DNA of 64,000 nucleotides from Anoxynatronum sibiricum (GCF_039414295.1 NZ_JBCITM010000007.1:1-64000); one strand, 5' to 3'; positions 52,978-62,530 are shown, counted from the stretch's first letter. Program-made: numbers and translations. The notes: generated from the letters alone by a model not told the origin.

Positions 52978-53328
52978 CTACAAGAACCTGCCGCCCGTCA
53001 TCAATGATCCCTTTTTCAGTTCAAGCACCATCACATTCACCTGCTGTGTATCGATATCCAGAACCGTCCCCATGGCGGTTGCCACAGATCGCATCACTTT
53101 CTGACGCTCTTCCAGCGACTTGCCCTCCAGCCAATAAACCATTGCCAGAGGCTGCCTGCCGCCTTCATGAAACCAGTCCTCCTCCGGGATTTCTTCACCC
53201 GTCACCGTCAGTCTCTCCACCGGCCAGTCCATGGCAGCTGCCACCTGAAGAGCCACCTGTCGCAGAACGTGTTTCTCCCGTCCCAGCTTCATCTTCTCCG
53301 GTCCCAGCTTCAACTGAATCAGGGGCAT
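52978..53328 (-). CDS. DUF1904 family protein (tautomerase-like)
   Basis: A 116-residue protein of the DUF1904 family, related in fold to 4-oxalocrotonate tautomerase and MIF: MPLIQLKLGP would place a catalytic Pro2 at the N-terminus after Met removal, and later strands (VNVMVLELKKG) complete the fold. I chose the ATG at 53328 because GGAGGTGG precedes it and it exposes Pro2; the longer frame (starting at 53337) would bury it. First gene behind a sigma-54 promoter. Confidence 0.75.
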   Translation of the reverse strand: MPLIQLKLGPEKMKLGREKHVLRQVALQVAAAMDWPVERLTVTGEEIPEEDWFHEGGRQPLAMVYWLEGKSLEERQKVMRSVATAMGTVLDIDTQQVNVMVLELKKGSLMTGGRFL

Positions 53329-53436
53329 GATTTCCACCTCCTTCTCCTGTCAACATTCACCTTGTGTCAGCGTGAAAAATGCAGGAACATCTTCACCCTC
53401 ATACTGATAAAGGCGTTATAATCCTTTGTTTATATC

Positions 53437-53453
53437 AGCAATAACTATGCCAA
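53437..53453 (-). promoter_or_regulatory. Sigma-54 promoter of the DUF1904-hydrolase operon
   Basis: The minus strand reads TTGGCATAGTTATTGCT, an almost perfect -24/-12 element. It lies about 110 nt upstream of the DUF1904 start, with no other gene between. Confidence 0.82.
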
Positions 53454-53589
53454 CATCATGCGTCTGGGAGCGATCTCTTATTCGGCCTAAAAACAGGGTG
53501 GTTTTCCTGCCACAATCAGCCTTGGCACCCATTCATCTTTTCCGCAAAAAAAGAACCCGGGTCACGGATTCATTTTCCTGTTTTCTGAT

Positions 53590-53676
53590 TGTTCCAGATG
53601 GGAACAGTTCTATTTTGATTAATGGTTCTTGCTCACATCTTTTCAGCCTTTTTCGCCGGTGTTCCGAATGGGATCA
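53590..53676. promoter_or_regulatory. Paired upstream activator sites
   Basis: TGTTCCAGATGGGAACA (53590-53606) and TGTTCCGAATGGGATCA (53660-53676) are two copies of a TGTTCC-N5-GGAACA palindrome 70 bp apart, 140-240 bp upstream of the -12 element. They fit enhancer sites for the activator encoded next to them. The 53329-53709 gap holds these sites and the sigma-54 promoter; no gene is seen. Confidence 0.65.
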
Positions 53677-53709
53677 GTGTCAAAAATGGTTACAGCGGTC
53701 GCACTCACT

Positions 53710-55419
53710 TCACACTTCCTCCCTGGTGTCTTTTATTATCCGATACAGGGTGGGTCTGCTGATTCCCAAGCGTCGGGCGGCTTCACTGATGTTTCCATCA
53801 CTTTCCTTCAGAACCTGCCGGGCCATCTGTCTTTCAAGATGGGTCAACAGCTTTTTCCCGTCGCTGGCAGATGTCCATTGACTGGACCCATGATTCCCAG
53901 CTGGTGTCACGCTGCTGGCTTCAGCCCCTCGGTTGAGCCAAGCCGAATGATATCGAATGGTCTCCGGCAAGTCTGCCATCCTGATTTCAGCTGCCTGGCA
54001 GGTGATCAGTAGTTGTTCCATCAGATTTTTCAACTGCCGCACGTTTCCCGGCCACGGGTAATGACATAAGCAGGATATGGCTTCTTCTGTCAATCGGGGT
54101 ATGTCCCGGCCCATTGCCTCCGCCAGACCTTTCAGCAATGTTTCCATCAACAGGGGAATATCTTCCCGCCGGTGCCGGAGTGGTGGTATTGAAATGTCAT
54201 ACCCGCTAATCCGGTAGTAAAAATCTGCCCGCAAAACACCTGCTGCCACAGCCTGTTCCCCCGGTATTTTAGAGGCTGTCATCAGTCTGAAATTCACTGA
54301 CCTTTCTTCCGTGCCGCCCATGGGCATGATCTTTTTCTCCGCCAGGCAGCGAAGCAGCATGGCCTGAGTAGCGGCTGAAAGACTTTCCACCTCATCCAGA
54401 AACAGGGTGCCGCCATGGGCGGCTTCGATGAGACCCGTTTTTCCAGCGGATCGGGCACCGGTAAAAGCACCCCGCTCATAACCGAAAAGAGTGGTTTCCG
54501 CCAGTGTTTCCGAAAGCGCCCCACAGTTAATCACAATCAACGGCCCTTTTCTGCGAGCTGACAGCTGGTGAATCACCTGAGCTGCCACTTCTTTTCCCAC
54601 ACCACTTTCACCGGTGAGCATCACCGGCAGTTCTCCCTGGGCAACAGCGGCCACCCTTTCCCTGACAAGCTTCATTTCATGGCTCATTCCCACCAGTTGA
54701 TTCAGGGGGTTGGGTTTCGCCGGAGTATCAGGAGTGGGTTTCATCAACTCAATGCCCTGCCAGTAGCGGTTTTTATTCCGGTCATACTCCAGCCAGCGCC
54801 AATGCTGATATAGATCTGCCACGCACCGCAGAAAGGGCAGTACCATCATCGGCTGATGCATATCCAGGCTGGAGGCCCCCACCGCACCGGCAATGTTTCC
54901 CCTGGCGTCCCGTAATGGCGCGGCAGAACAACTGAAGGCATGAAACCAGCTATGGTAGTGCTCACACCCGGCAAGGCGGATGGTGGCCGCCTCTCGCATG
55001 GCCAGTGTCACCGCATTGGTGCCGCTGAGATCTTCATTTAACTGTTCCAAAAAAAGGGATGGCACACTCAGTTTTTTCGCCATGGCTTCTGGATATTGGT
55101 GATTCAATGCTTCAATAAAGTTTCCCTGATTATCATAGATGGACAGCACTACATGGTTCTCATCTGCAAACCGGCCAATGGCCTCCAGTGTTTCAGCGGG
55201 TCGGCGGCGGCTTTTGGTCATCTGCAGGGCAGCGATTTCCTGCCCGGGAACAAATCCAGCCTGGATCCTTCGATTTTCCCAGGGGTCAACACCCCTGTCC
55301 CGACAGTTTTTCCAAGAAGTCAAGACTGCCTGTGGCACACTTGGCTGGTGAAGATGCCCCGATCTAATAAACTGTTGCCAGGCAACAGCTGTTTCTTTCA
55401 GGTGATTATCTTGAGCCAT
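53710..55419 (-). CDS. Sigma-54-dependent activator (AcoR-like, GAF-AAA-Fis)
   Basis: 569 residues. An N-terminal GAF sensor (about 60-215: LSIYDNQGNFIEAL, LSGTNAVTLAMREA, HAFSCSAAPLRDARGNIAGAVG) is followed by the AAA+ domain with Walker A GESGVGKE, GAFTGA loop and GGTLFLDEVES, then a Fis-type HTH (GNISEAARRLGISRPTLYRII). The ATG at 55419 follows GGAGG. It lies upstream of the DUF1904-hydrolase operon on the same strand, whose promoter is sigma-54 type with two TGTTCC palindromes; that operon is its likely target. The signal molecule is unknown. Confidence 0.93.
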   Translation of the reverse strand: MAQDNHLKETAVAWQQFIRSGHLHQPSVPQAVLTSWKNCRDRGVDPWENRRIQAGFVPGQEIAALQMTKSRRRPAETLEAIGRFADENHVVLSIYDNQGNFIEALNHQYPEAMAKKLSVPSLFLEQLNEDLSGTNAVTLAMREAATIRLAGCEHYHSWFHAFSCSAAPLRDARGNIAGAVGASSLDMHQPMMVLPFLRCVADLYQHWRWLEYDRNKNRYWQGIELMKPTPDTPAKPNPLNQLVGMSHEMKLVRERVAAVAQGELPVMLTGESGVGKEVAAQVIHQLSARRKGPLIVINCGALSETLAETTLFGYERGAFTGARSAGKTGLIEAAHGGTLFLDEVESLSAATQAMLLRCLAEKKIMPMGGTEERSVNFRLMTASKIPGEQAVAAGVLRADFYYRISGYDISIPPLRHRREDIPLLMETLLKGLAEAMGRDIPRLTEEAISCLCHYPWPGNVRQLKNLMEQLLITCQAAEIRMADLPETIRYHSAWLNRGAEASSVTPAGNHGSSQWTSASDGKKLLTHLERQMARQVLKESDGNISEAARRLGISRPTLYRIIKDTREEV

Positions 55420-55578
55420 GGGTATTCCTCCGGTATAGTGACGGTTCTCCATTTGTATTGCTTTGTTCCACTATACCTGTCAGTGGCGGCTTATGTCAAT
55501 GCAGTGACAATCTTGGATTTTGCCTGAAGCTTCCCATAGACATTTATACGATCCCAAGAAATTCCAATACCCGATTTT

Positions 55579-56928
55579 TCACCGAAGCTGAAATCGTCCA
55601 ACAGATGACTGCATCATCGCTGCCAGCTTTGCCAGGTTGTTACCTGCTTCGGCAATTTCTCCCATGGCAGCCGTCTGCTCTTCCACCGAAGCAGAGGCTT
55701 CTTCTGTTCCCGCTGCATTCTCCTGTGAAATGGCCGAGAGATTCTCGGCGATCATAACCAGAGATTCTTTCTGCTGCTCCATTTTTTGACTGGATTCATT
55801 CAGGGTTTCCACCACCCGTTGCATTTCTGCCAGTGTGGTTGAGATACCCTGAAAACCATTGCGCACTTCGTCCACGTAAGCTGTTTGTTCCCGAGTCTTT
55901 TCAGTGGCACTTTGAATGGTTCCCACCGTTTGTTCCATTTTTTGTGTCAGTTCGTCAATGACAGCTGCAATTTCACCGGTGAACTGATTTGACTGTTCTG
56001 CCAGTTTTCTGATCTCTTCTGCCACCACTGCAAATCCTCTGCCGGCTTCTCCCGCCCTGGCCGCTTCAATGGCTGCATTCAGTGCAAGGAGATTGGTTTG
56101 CTCGGCAATGTTGTGAATCATCTGGCTTGCCTGGCCAATTTTATCCACACTGGCACTTGTTTCGAGAATCATTTCCCTGGCTTCGTCACCCGCCTGACCG
56201 CTTTGGTGAGCCTTTTCAACCAGCTGATCTACCTGCAACAGTCCATTTTGCTGCACTTCCAGCGCATCACCGATGGTTCTGTTCATAACGCCCATCATTT
56301 GACGATTCTCTTCGATACACTCTCCCAGTATATTGATACTGGTCACACTGCGTTCCGTTTCCTGTGCCTGGTCATCCGCTCCCCGGGCAATATCTTCAAT
56401 GGTTTTAGCCACTTCGGCTGCTGCAACAGAGGTTTCAGTACCAGCCTCGCCAATATGAACCGACGCTGTGGCAACACTTTCAGATGCTGTTTGGATTTCT
56501 GTCATCGAATCGGTGATGGTCTCAAGAAATCGATTCAGATCATGCATCATTTCACCAATTTCATCCTGCGCTTTCACATCGATTCTTTCTGTCAGATTTA
56601 GCTGCTCCGAAATCATGCGCAGTGTCGTTCCTGCATTTTTTAACGGCCTGATCACAATCACTTGCAGCAAAATCAAAATCAAGCCCGAAACCACCACCAA
56701 ATTGATCACCGTCGCCACCACCAGCGACATTTCACCAGTCACCAGATCTCCCACAACATCATCCATTCGCTGAACTACCCGGTTGATGAAGGCTGCTATG
56801 GTGGGGCTGATGAGCAATGCCAGAATCACCCCTGTTAAAAATTTAGTTTTGATGCCAATTTTGCGCTTAAATGCACCTCTCGTCTTTGATGCCTGGTTTA
56901 ACGTCCGACTTTCTCCCTTTTTGCCCAT
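55579..56928 (-). CDS. Methyl-accepting chemotaxis protein without ectodomain
   Basis: 449 residues. Two membrane helices (about 32-50 and 75-93) enclose only a short outer loop, so there is no extracellular ligand domain. A HAMP region follows (LTERIDVKAQDEIGEMMHD) and a full signalling hairpin with the conserved tip IAEQTNLLALNAAIEAARAG. The ATG at 56928 follows AAAGGAG. It may sense through the membrane, cytoplasm or partner proteins. Chemotaxis genes are not adjacent. Confidence 0.92.
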   Translation of the reverse strand: MGKKGESRTLNQASKTRGAFKRKIGIKTKFLTGVILALLISPTIAAFINRVVQRMDDVVGDLVTGEMSLVVATVINLVVVSGLILILLQVIVIRPLKNAGTTLRMISEQLNLTERIDVKAQDEIGEMMHDLNRFLETITDSMTEIQTASESVATASVHIGEAGTETSVAAAEVAKTIEDIARGADDQAQETERSVTSINILGECIEENRQMMGVMNRTIGDALEVQQNGLLQVDQLVEKAHQSGQAGDEAREMILETSASVDKIGQASQMIHNIAEQTNLLALNAAIEAARAGEAGRGFAVVAEEIRKLAEQSNQFTGEIAAVIDELTQKMEQTVGTIQSATEKTREQTAYVDEVRNGFQGISTTLAEMQRVVETLNESSQKMEQQKESLVMIAENLSAISQENAAGTEEASASVEEQTAAMGEIAEAGNNLAKLAAMMQSSVGRFQLR

Positions 56929-57155
56929 TATTATGCTCCTTTCGTTATTTGCGTTCATCCCGCGGGCCATACCGCCTTATAGTTAGTTCCTATCCAAATC
57001 TTCTGTTCTAAAACCTTCTCGAATACGTTAAGCTGGAAACGTCTTCCTCTGTTTCAGAAGATATTTTTCCCAGAAAAATGTTGACAAGTGTTCTCATCCG
57101 TATTAGAATGCAAATAAGTTTTTCTTGCAACATCTAAAAACTGAATCGTAAAACT

Positions 57156-57317
57156 CTTATCCAGAGTGGTGGAGGGACTGGCCCGATGAAACCCGGCAAC
57201 CGTATCTGATCATTGATCAGGTAAAGGTGCTAATTCCTGCGAAACGTTGTTTCGGAAGATAAGAGAGACAAAACCCCTATGTGTGTTTGGCTCTCTGTCT
57301 TTGGCAGAGAGTTTTTT
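57156..57317 (+). promoter_or_regulatory. SAM-I (S-box) riboswitch with terminator
   Basis: P1 is CTCTTATC (57156-57163) pairing with GATAAGAG (57258-57265). Inside are the S-box blocks AGAGTGGTGGAGGGACTGGC, GATGAAACCCGGCAACC, and AAGGTGCTAATTCCTGC. The expression platform is CTCTCTG (57291-57297) with CAGAGAG and six T (to 57317). When SAM is high, transcription of metQNI stops here. Confidence 0.95.
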
Positions 57318-57401
57318 ATTGTTCAAAAGGAGGGAGTCGCACTTACAGATTCAAATTGATTGATGTTGTGCATTCAAAATTAAACTCAGGAGGAATAACC
57401 C

Positions 57402-58214
57402 ATGAAAAAAATTCAATTAACCCTCATTGCCCTTGCACTGTTACTGTTGCTGGCCGGCTGCGGCAACACCGATGCCGCTGTTACCCCGCTGGACCCTCAG
57501 CATCTGACCGTTGGCGTTACTGCAGGTCCCCACGAAGAAATCCTTGAAAAAGTGAAAGAAATTGCCGCCCGCGACGGCGTTGAAATCGACATTCAGGTGT
57601 TCACTGAATATGTTATGCCCAATATTGCACTGGCAGAGGGAGAACTGGATATCAACAGTTTCCAGCATCAGCCTTATCTGGACAATTTCAAAAGCGAACG
57701 CAACCTTGAATTAGTTGATGTTGCCAGCACCGTCATCTTTCCCATGGGGATTTACGCCGCTGAATACAGCGATGTGAGTCACATTCAGCAGGGAGACCTC
57801 ATCGGGCTTCCCAACGACCCCACCAATGGTGCCCGGGCGCTGATTCTTTTCGAAAGTGCCGGTCTGATCACCCTGAAAGAAGGCGTTGGCGTCGCTGCCA
57901 CCGTCAATGACATTGCAGCGAATCCCCTGGATCTCCGATTCATTGAACTGGAAGCTTCTCAGATTCCCCGGCAACTGGATGAACTGGCTGCAGCAGCCAT
58001 CAATGCCAATTTCGCCATCGAGCACGGCTATGTACCCACCGAAGATACCATTTTCATCGAACCCGGTGATTCTCCATGGGTGAATGTCATCGCTGTGAGA
58101 ACCGGTCATGAAAATGACGAAGCGGTGAAACGGTTTATTGAGTACTACCATCTGGATGAGGTGCGCCAGTTCATCGGCGAACACTTTCAAGGATCCATTG
58201 TCGCTGCCTGGTAA
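57402..58214 (+). CDS. metQ: Methionine-binding lipoprotein MetQ
   Basis: NlpA/MetQ family binding protein, 270 residues. The lipobox LLLAGC places the lipid on Cys20. LTVGVTAGPHEEILE, VFTEYVMPNIALAEGELDINSFQHQPYL and LIGLPNDPTNGARAL are family blocks that form the methionine site. RBS AGGAGG. First gene of metQNI behind the S-box; delivers methionine to the MetNI importer. Confidence 0.96.
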   Translation: MKKIQLTLIALALLLLLAGCGNTDAAVTPLDPQHLTVGVTAGPHEEILEKVKEIAARDGVEIDIQVFTEYVMPNIALAEGELDINSFQHQPYLDNFKSERNLELVDVASTVIFPMGIYAAEYSDVSHIQQGDLIGLPNDPTNGARALILFESAGLITLKEGVGVAATVNDIAANPLDLRFIELEASQIPRQLDELAAAAINANFAIEHGYVPTEDTIFIEPGDSPWVNVIAVRTGHENDEAVKRFIEYYHLDEVRQFIGEHFQGSIVAAW

Positions 58215-58256
58215 AGGGCAGCGGCAAGATTTAATCCCAAAGAGAAAGGGCTGGTT

Positions 58257-59297
58257 TTGTTGATTCAACTGCATCAGGTATCCAAAACATTTCAATCGAG
58301 CAGTCAGCAGGTGGAAGCCCTTCGGGAAGTCTCCCTTCAGGTGAACCCGGGCGAGATCTATGGCATTATCGGCCACAGTGGTGCCGGAAAAAGCACCCTG
58401 ATTCGCATTGTCAACCTGCTGGAGAAGCCAACTTCCGGTCACATTGACATAAACGGTGTTGATTTGACCAAGCTTTCCCCACAAAAACTCCGGGAAATCC
58501 GGCGTTCTGTGGGCATGATCTTTCAAGGCTTTAACCTGCTGAAAACCGCCACGGTGGAAGAAAACATTGCCCTGCCCCTCCGCCTCACCGGTCTCTCCCA
58601 CCAGGAAATCAGCCAACGGGTGGAAAAATACCTGGCCGTGGTCGGACTGACAGATAAAAAGCAGGCTTATCCTTCCCAGTTGTCCGGCGGGCAGAAACAG
58701 CGGGTAGCCATTGCACGGGCCTTGTCCCACGAGCCGAAAATATTGCTCAGTGATGAAGCCACCAGCGCCCTGGATCCAGAAACCACTGAGTCGATTCTGG
58801 ATTTACTCCTGAGCATTAACCGGGAGTTTGGCATCACCATTCTCCTGATCACCCACGAAATGAACGTGATTCAGCGGATCTGCGACCGGGTGGCTGTGAT
58901 GGAAGATGGGCGTATTGTGGAGGAGGGAACCCTGCTGGAAGTCTATTCTGATTCCAGACACCCCACCACGAAAAAATTCATCAACAGCCAGTTCCCCCAA
59001 AGTGCCCTGTCACTGCTTCCTGTTGATGAGCAGGATGGCCAGCCGGTACTGGAACTGTCCTTTGTGGGCGCTGTCACCGACCAGCCCGTACTGGCAGAAG
59101 TCTCCAAACGGTTTCAGGTTTCTCCCAACATTTTGTCTGGGAATATTGTTCCCCTGAAAAACGCCCACTATGGCAAACTCATTGTGCAGCTGCTGGGAGA
59201 TCGGGAAGAAACAGCACAGGCTGTGGCCTACATTATTTCCACCGGCGTGAAGGTGGAAGAATTAAAGGGAGGTGAAGCCCATGCAGGCCTTTTATAG
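58257..59297 (+). CDS. metN: Methionine import ATP-binding protein MetN
   Basis: 346 residues. Walker A GHSGAGKST, signature LSGGQKQR, Walker B ILLSDEATSALD and H-loop ITHE are complete. The C-terminal 100 residues form the NIL domain that binds methionine and inhibits transport at high internal levels. The start is TTG (58257 or 58260) after AAAGGG. Its end overlaps metI by 17 nt. Confidence 0.96.
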   Translation: MLIQLHQVSKTFQSSSQQVEALREVSLQVNPGEIYGIIGHSGAGKSTLIRIVNLLEKPTSGHIDINGVDLTKLSPQKLREIRRSVGMIFQGFNLLKTATVEENIALPLRLTGLSHQEISQRVEKYLAVVGLTDKKQAYPSQLSGGQKQRVAIARALSHEPKILLSDEATSALDPETTESILDLLLSINREFGITILLITHEMNVIQRICDRVAVMEDGRIVEEGTLLEVYSDSRHPTTKKFINSQFPQSALSLLPVDEQDGQPVLELSFVGAVTDQPVLAEVSKRFQVSPNILSGNIVPLKNAHYGKLIVQLLGDREETAQAVAYIISTGVKVEELKGGEAHAGLL

Positions 59298-59943
59298 CCG
59301 TTGGGGAAGCGTCATTTTCAAGGCAACTGTTGAAACCTTTCAAATGGTCACCATCGCCATGTTTTTTGCCGTTCTCATCGGACTGCCGCTGGGCGTCATC
59401 CTCACCCTGACGCGAAAGAACGGGAGCCTGGAAAACCGTTGGATCTACCAGGGACTGAACACTCTCATTAACCTGATTCGTTCCATCCCCTTCATCATTC
59501 TTCTCTTTTATATCTTGCCCTTTACCAAACTGCTGGTGGGCACCTCCATCGGCGTGAAGGGGGTTATTGTGCCCCTGGTCGTCCACACCGCTCCTTTTGT
59601 GGCCCGGCTGATGGAATCAGCCTTGCTGGAAGTGGACCGGGGCGTGGTAGAAGCCTATGAAGCCATGGGAATCAGCACCCCCAAAATCATCTGGCACGTG
59701 ATCATTCGGGAAGCCCGCCCCGCCATTGCACTGGGACTCACCATGGCCATTATCGCCCTCATCGGTGCCACTGCCATGGCCGGTTTGGTGGGAGCCGGCG
59801 GTCTGGGGAACCTGGCCTACAGCTATGGTCACCTGCGTTACGAAGTGTCGGTGATGCACACCACAGTACTTCTGTTGATTGTGCTGGTACAGTGTCTTCA
59901 GTCGCTGGGAAACCACTTGGCCGCCCGCCTTCGAAAAGAGTAA
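59281..59943 (+). CDS. metI: Methionine ABC transporter permease MetI
   Basis: About 220 residues with five spans. The EAA loop is VVEAYEAMGISTPKIIWHVI, which docks on MetN. TVETFQMVTIAMFFAVLIGLPLG is the first conserved helix. The ATG at 59281 follows GGGAGGTG inside metN. Last gene of metQNI. Confidence 0.96.
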   Translation: MQAFYSRWGSVIFKATVETFQMVTIAMFFAVLIGLPLGVILTLTRKNGSLENRWIYQGLNTLINLIRSIPFIILLFYILPFTKLLVGTSIGVKGVIVPLVVHTAPFVARLMESALLEVDRGVVEAYEAMGISTPKIIWHVIIREARPAIALGLTMAIIALIGATAMAGLVGAGGLGNLAYSYGHLRYEVSVMHTTVLLLIVLVQCLQSLGNHLAARLRKE

Positions 59944-59955
59944 TCCATCGCAAAA

Positions 59956-59986
59956 CGAGAGCCGGCTGAAATCAGCCGGCTTTTGT
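59956..59986. terminator. Terminator between metI and the nitroreductase gene
   Basis: GAGCCGGCTG and CAGCCGGCTTTT pair around a short AAAT loop. A-rich and T-rich flanks allow use from both sides of the convergent pair. Confidence 0.85.
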
Positions 59987-60525
59987 TACCAGGTTTCCCA
60001 TCGAACAATATCAGACAGTTTTTTTCGGGGAGTGGGGGCAGGCGCATGAGCCGGATAACCTACCGTGATCACCGCCACCACATATTTATCATCGGGAATC
60101 CCCAATACTGGTCGAATCTCTTCCTGAGTAAACCAGGCCACCCAGCAGGTTCCCAAACCCTGGTTTTCAGCTTCCAACACCAGATGTTCCGCTGCAATCG
60201 CTGTGTCCCTGATCACCTGCTTCAGTTCATGCTGAGAGCTTACCTCTGTCAGCACCACCTCCGGGTGGCCAGTGATCCTGCTGGAAAGATCGGCCACACA
60301 GGCAATGTGTACCGGGGCGGTGAGCATCCACTTCTGTTGGTGTGAAACAGCTGCCACTTTTTCCCGCATTTCCTGAGACTGGATTACAATGAAATGCCAA
60401 GGTTGGGTATTGTTTCCCGAAGGCGCCCACCGGGCACTCTCCAGAATAGCCGTGGTTTTTTCATCCTCCACGGGACGGTCTTCGTACTTTCGAATGCTTC
60501 TTCTCGTTTCGATGGATGTCAGCAT
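59986..60525 (-). CDS. Nitroreductase family flavoprotein
   Basis: FMN-dependent oxidoreductase of 179 residues. RRSIRKYEDRPV is the N-terminal FMN-phosphate site, ARWAPSGNNTQPWHF the second and GLGTCWVAWF the last. The ATG at 60525 has GAGGAG seven bases upstream. Substrates of such enzymes range from nitro compounds to quinones; none is indicated here. Divergent from the lipoprotein gene. Confidence 0.9.
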   Translation of the reverse strand: MLTSIETRRSIRKYEDRPVEDEKTTAILESARWAPSGNNTQPWHFIVIQSQEMREKVAAVSHQQKWMLTAPVHIACVADLSSRITGHPEVVLTEVSSQHELKQVIRDTAIAAEHLVLEAENQGLGTCWVAWFTQEEIRPVLGIPDDKYVVAVITVGYPAHAPAPTPRKKLSDIVRWETW

Positions 60526-60701
60526 CTCATCACTCCTCATGTTAATTGATTATTGCTGCTTTCCATGAGCAGCCTGTTCATTGATACCTGTTTTCATTTG
60601 TCTTTGCGGGGTATTTAGATTATAATACTCCTTATTCATCCTACCCAACGAGGAGGAAAACGAACAGTTTTGATGCAAAATCCGAAAATGGAGGTCCTTT
60701 T

Positions 60702-61208
60702 ATGCAAAGAAGAGCATTCTTATTGACCCTACTGTTACTTTTTGTGTTGGTCCTGACCGCCTGCAGCCAACCCGGCGGCGACGCTGCAGTTCCTGCTGTC
60801 ACCGTAGCACCTGCAGCCGAATCGACGACTGCCGCCTATGAATCAGATGATTTTTTACCTTTGGTGCTGCCGGTCTATGAAGATCTGGAAAACCACCTGG
60901 GCGAAGAAATCACTGTGAAAGGCTTTGTGTTCCTGCGGGACAGTTATGGTGATAACGAGTTCATGGTCACCCGCATGCTGGTGGAATGCTGCTTTGATGA
61001 TGCGGCTCCCACCGGATTCGTGACTCAGTGGGAAACTGACACCCTGCCGGAGGTCGATTCCTGGGTGGAGGTCACCGGTATCATTGATCAGAGGGAAGCC
61101 ACTGATTCAGTGACAGGCATGGTGTTCATCCAGCCCTACCTCATCGCTTCTTCCGTAACCTCCATTGAACCCTACGATTCCCCTTATGTCTTTTTCGAAA
61201 CAGAGTAA
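60702..61208 (+). CDS. Lipoprotein with YcgQ C-terminal-like (DUF1980) domain
   Basis: A lipobox (VLTAC, Cys21) and a linker rich in Ala/Pro/Thr lead to a domain like the C-terminal half of YcgQ/TIGR03943 proteins: ITVKGFVFLRDSYGDNEFMVTRMLVECCFDDAAPTGF and WVEVTGIID. In the usual family this domain is fused to two membrane spans and works with a YcgR-type permease; here it stands alone and is held by a lipid. The paired CC may bind metal. Own terminator; no permease beside it. Confidence 0.75.
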   Translation: MQRRAFLLTLLLLFVLVLTACSQPGGDAAVPAVTVAPAAESTTAAYESDDFLPLVLPVYEDLENHLGEEITVKGFVFLRDSYGDNEFMVTRMLVECCFDDAAPTGFVTQWETDTLPEVDSWVEVTGIIDQREATDSVTGMVFIQPYLIASSVTSIEPYDSPYVFFETE

Positions 61209-61223
61209 GCACCTGAACACTCT

Positions 61224-61255
61224 CCGGCCACAGTACATGCTGTGGCCGGTTTTTC
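61224..61255 (+). terminator. Terminator after the lipoprotein gene
   Basis: CCGGCCACAG and CTGTGGCCGG pair around a TACATG loop, followed by TTTTTC, 15 nt after the stop. Confidence 0.88.
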
Positions 61256-61354
61256 GTGGTATGAGAAGCAGCTTAACTGTCATCCCGCCGCAGGCGGTTT
61301 TGTTCATGGCAGGTTTGCAGAAATGGTATAATAAGGCATGCAAGGGAGGCGCCT

Positions 61355-62530
61355 ATGAATATTCGAACCTTTGACATTTCCAATCCCCTCCGGCATCGCC
61401 GGGACATCCGTGCTTATCTTCACTTTTGCCGTCGGGTATATGCCCAGAATCCTCACCACCGGGACCTGATCACACCGGTACTGAAGGAACTGCTGACAGG
61501 CAGGGCCGTCATCTGTAGCAGCAGCTGGCTGAAGCCGCTGATGGTGGTGAAGGATAACAATCAAATTGTGGCAGTCTGTCTGCTGGCGGTGGTGGACCGA
61601 CTTCCCCACCTCATGCAAATCACTTACTTCGAAGCCCTTCCCCAGCAAGCAGCGGCAGTCAACTTACTGATTCAGGCGGCCAGAGAAGCCGCCGTCATGA
61701 AAAAGGCCACCGCCGTCAGCGTGGGACTGAATCTCCATGTGAATTACGGACTGGGTCTGTTGTCCAGTCATTTTGACACTCCCCAGACCTTTGGCAGTGC
61801 CTATAACTCACCGGAATACCCGACCTATTTCGCCCCCCACGCGGGCCATGAAATCAAGCTGGTCAGCTACCTGACCCATATGCCTGGCTTCGATTTTTCG
61901 GCGGGACGCCGGCTGATGGAACGTATGCCTCCTTCTTTTCACGTGCGGCCTGCCCGGTTTCACCAGCTCAAAGAAGAAATCGCCCTGTACACACACCTGA
62001 ACAATGCGGCCTTTGGTGAGCATCCTTTTTATTATCCCCGGCGGCAAACCGAAGACCTGGAACTTTTCCAAAGCTTTCGCCATTTTCTGCGGCCTGAAAA
62101 CCTGCTCTTTCTCTATAATGGAAACACCCCCGTGGGCTTCATGCTCTGGTACCCGGATTTTAACCAACTGATCCCCCCCGGCGAAGGTCCCGGTCTGAAG
62201 GCCGTTATTAAGAACCGGCTTTTCAGTTGCCGCATTGACCGGTTCAAAATTGTGGAGCTGGGCATCATTCCCGCCTATCAGAAAACCGGGGCTGTCCTCG
62301 CCCTTTTTGACAGCTGCCATCGCTTGACAAAAGACCGCTACCAGTGGTGCGAAGCCGGCTGGATTCTTTCAGATAACCGGGCTTCCACAGGCTTTGGCCG
62401 CCGCTGGGCCCACGAAGCCTATAAAGAATACCGGGTCTTTCTCCTGCCTGTTCAGGAAAAGACACCCCCAGGGGAAAGGATGACTCTGGAAGATGACCTG
62501 TTCTTTTCAGTATTTCCGCCACACCCGTGA
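61355..62530 (+). CDS. Hypothetical protein with GNAT-like fold
   Basis: 391 residues. The order of blocks suggests two halves related to the N-acetyltransferase fold: one around VVKDNNQIVAVCLLAVVDR, the other around LFLYNGNTPVGFMLWYPDF and VELGIIPAYQKTGAVLALFD, a strand-and-loop typical of acyl-CoA binding. No membrane span or signal. RBS GGGAGG. The next gene overlaps by 38 nt. I do not recognise the precise family and no substrate can be named. Confidence 0.65.
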   Translation: MNIRTFDISNPLRHRRDIRAYLHFCRRVYAQNPHHRDLITPVLKELLTGRAVICSSSWLKPLMVVKDNNQIVAVCLLAVVDRLPHLMQITYFEALPQQAAAVNLLIQAAREAAVMKKATAVSVGLNLHVNYGLGLLSSHFDTPQTFGSAYNSPEYPTYFAPHAGHEIKLVSYLTHMPGFDFSAGRRLMERMPPSFHVRPARFHQLKEEIALYTHLNNAAFGEHPFYYPRRQTEDLELFQSFRHFLRPENLLFLYNGNTPVGFMLWYPDFNQLIPPGEGPGLKAVIKNRLFSCRIDRFKIVELGIIPAYQKTGAVLALFDSCHRLTKDRYQWCEAGWILSDNRASTGFGRRWAHEAYKEYRVFLLPVQEKTPPGERMTLEDDLFFSVFPPHP

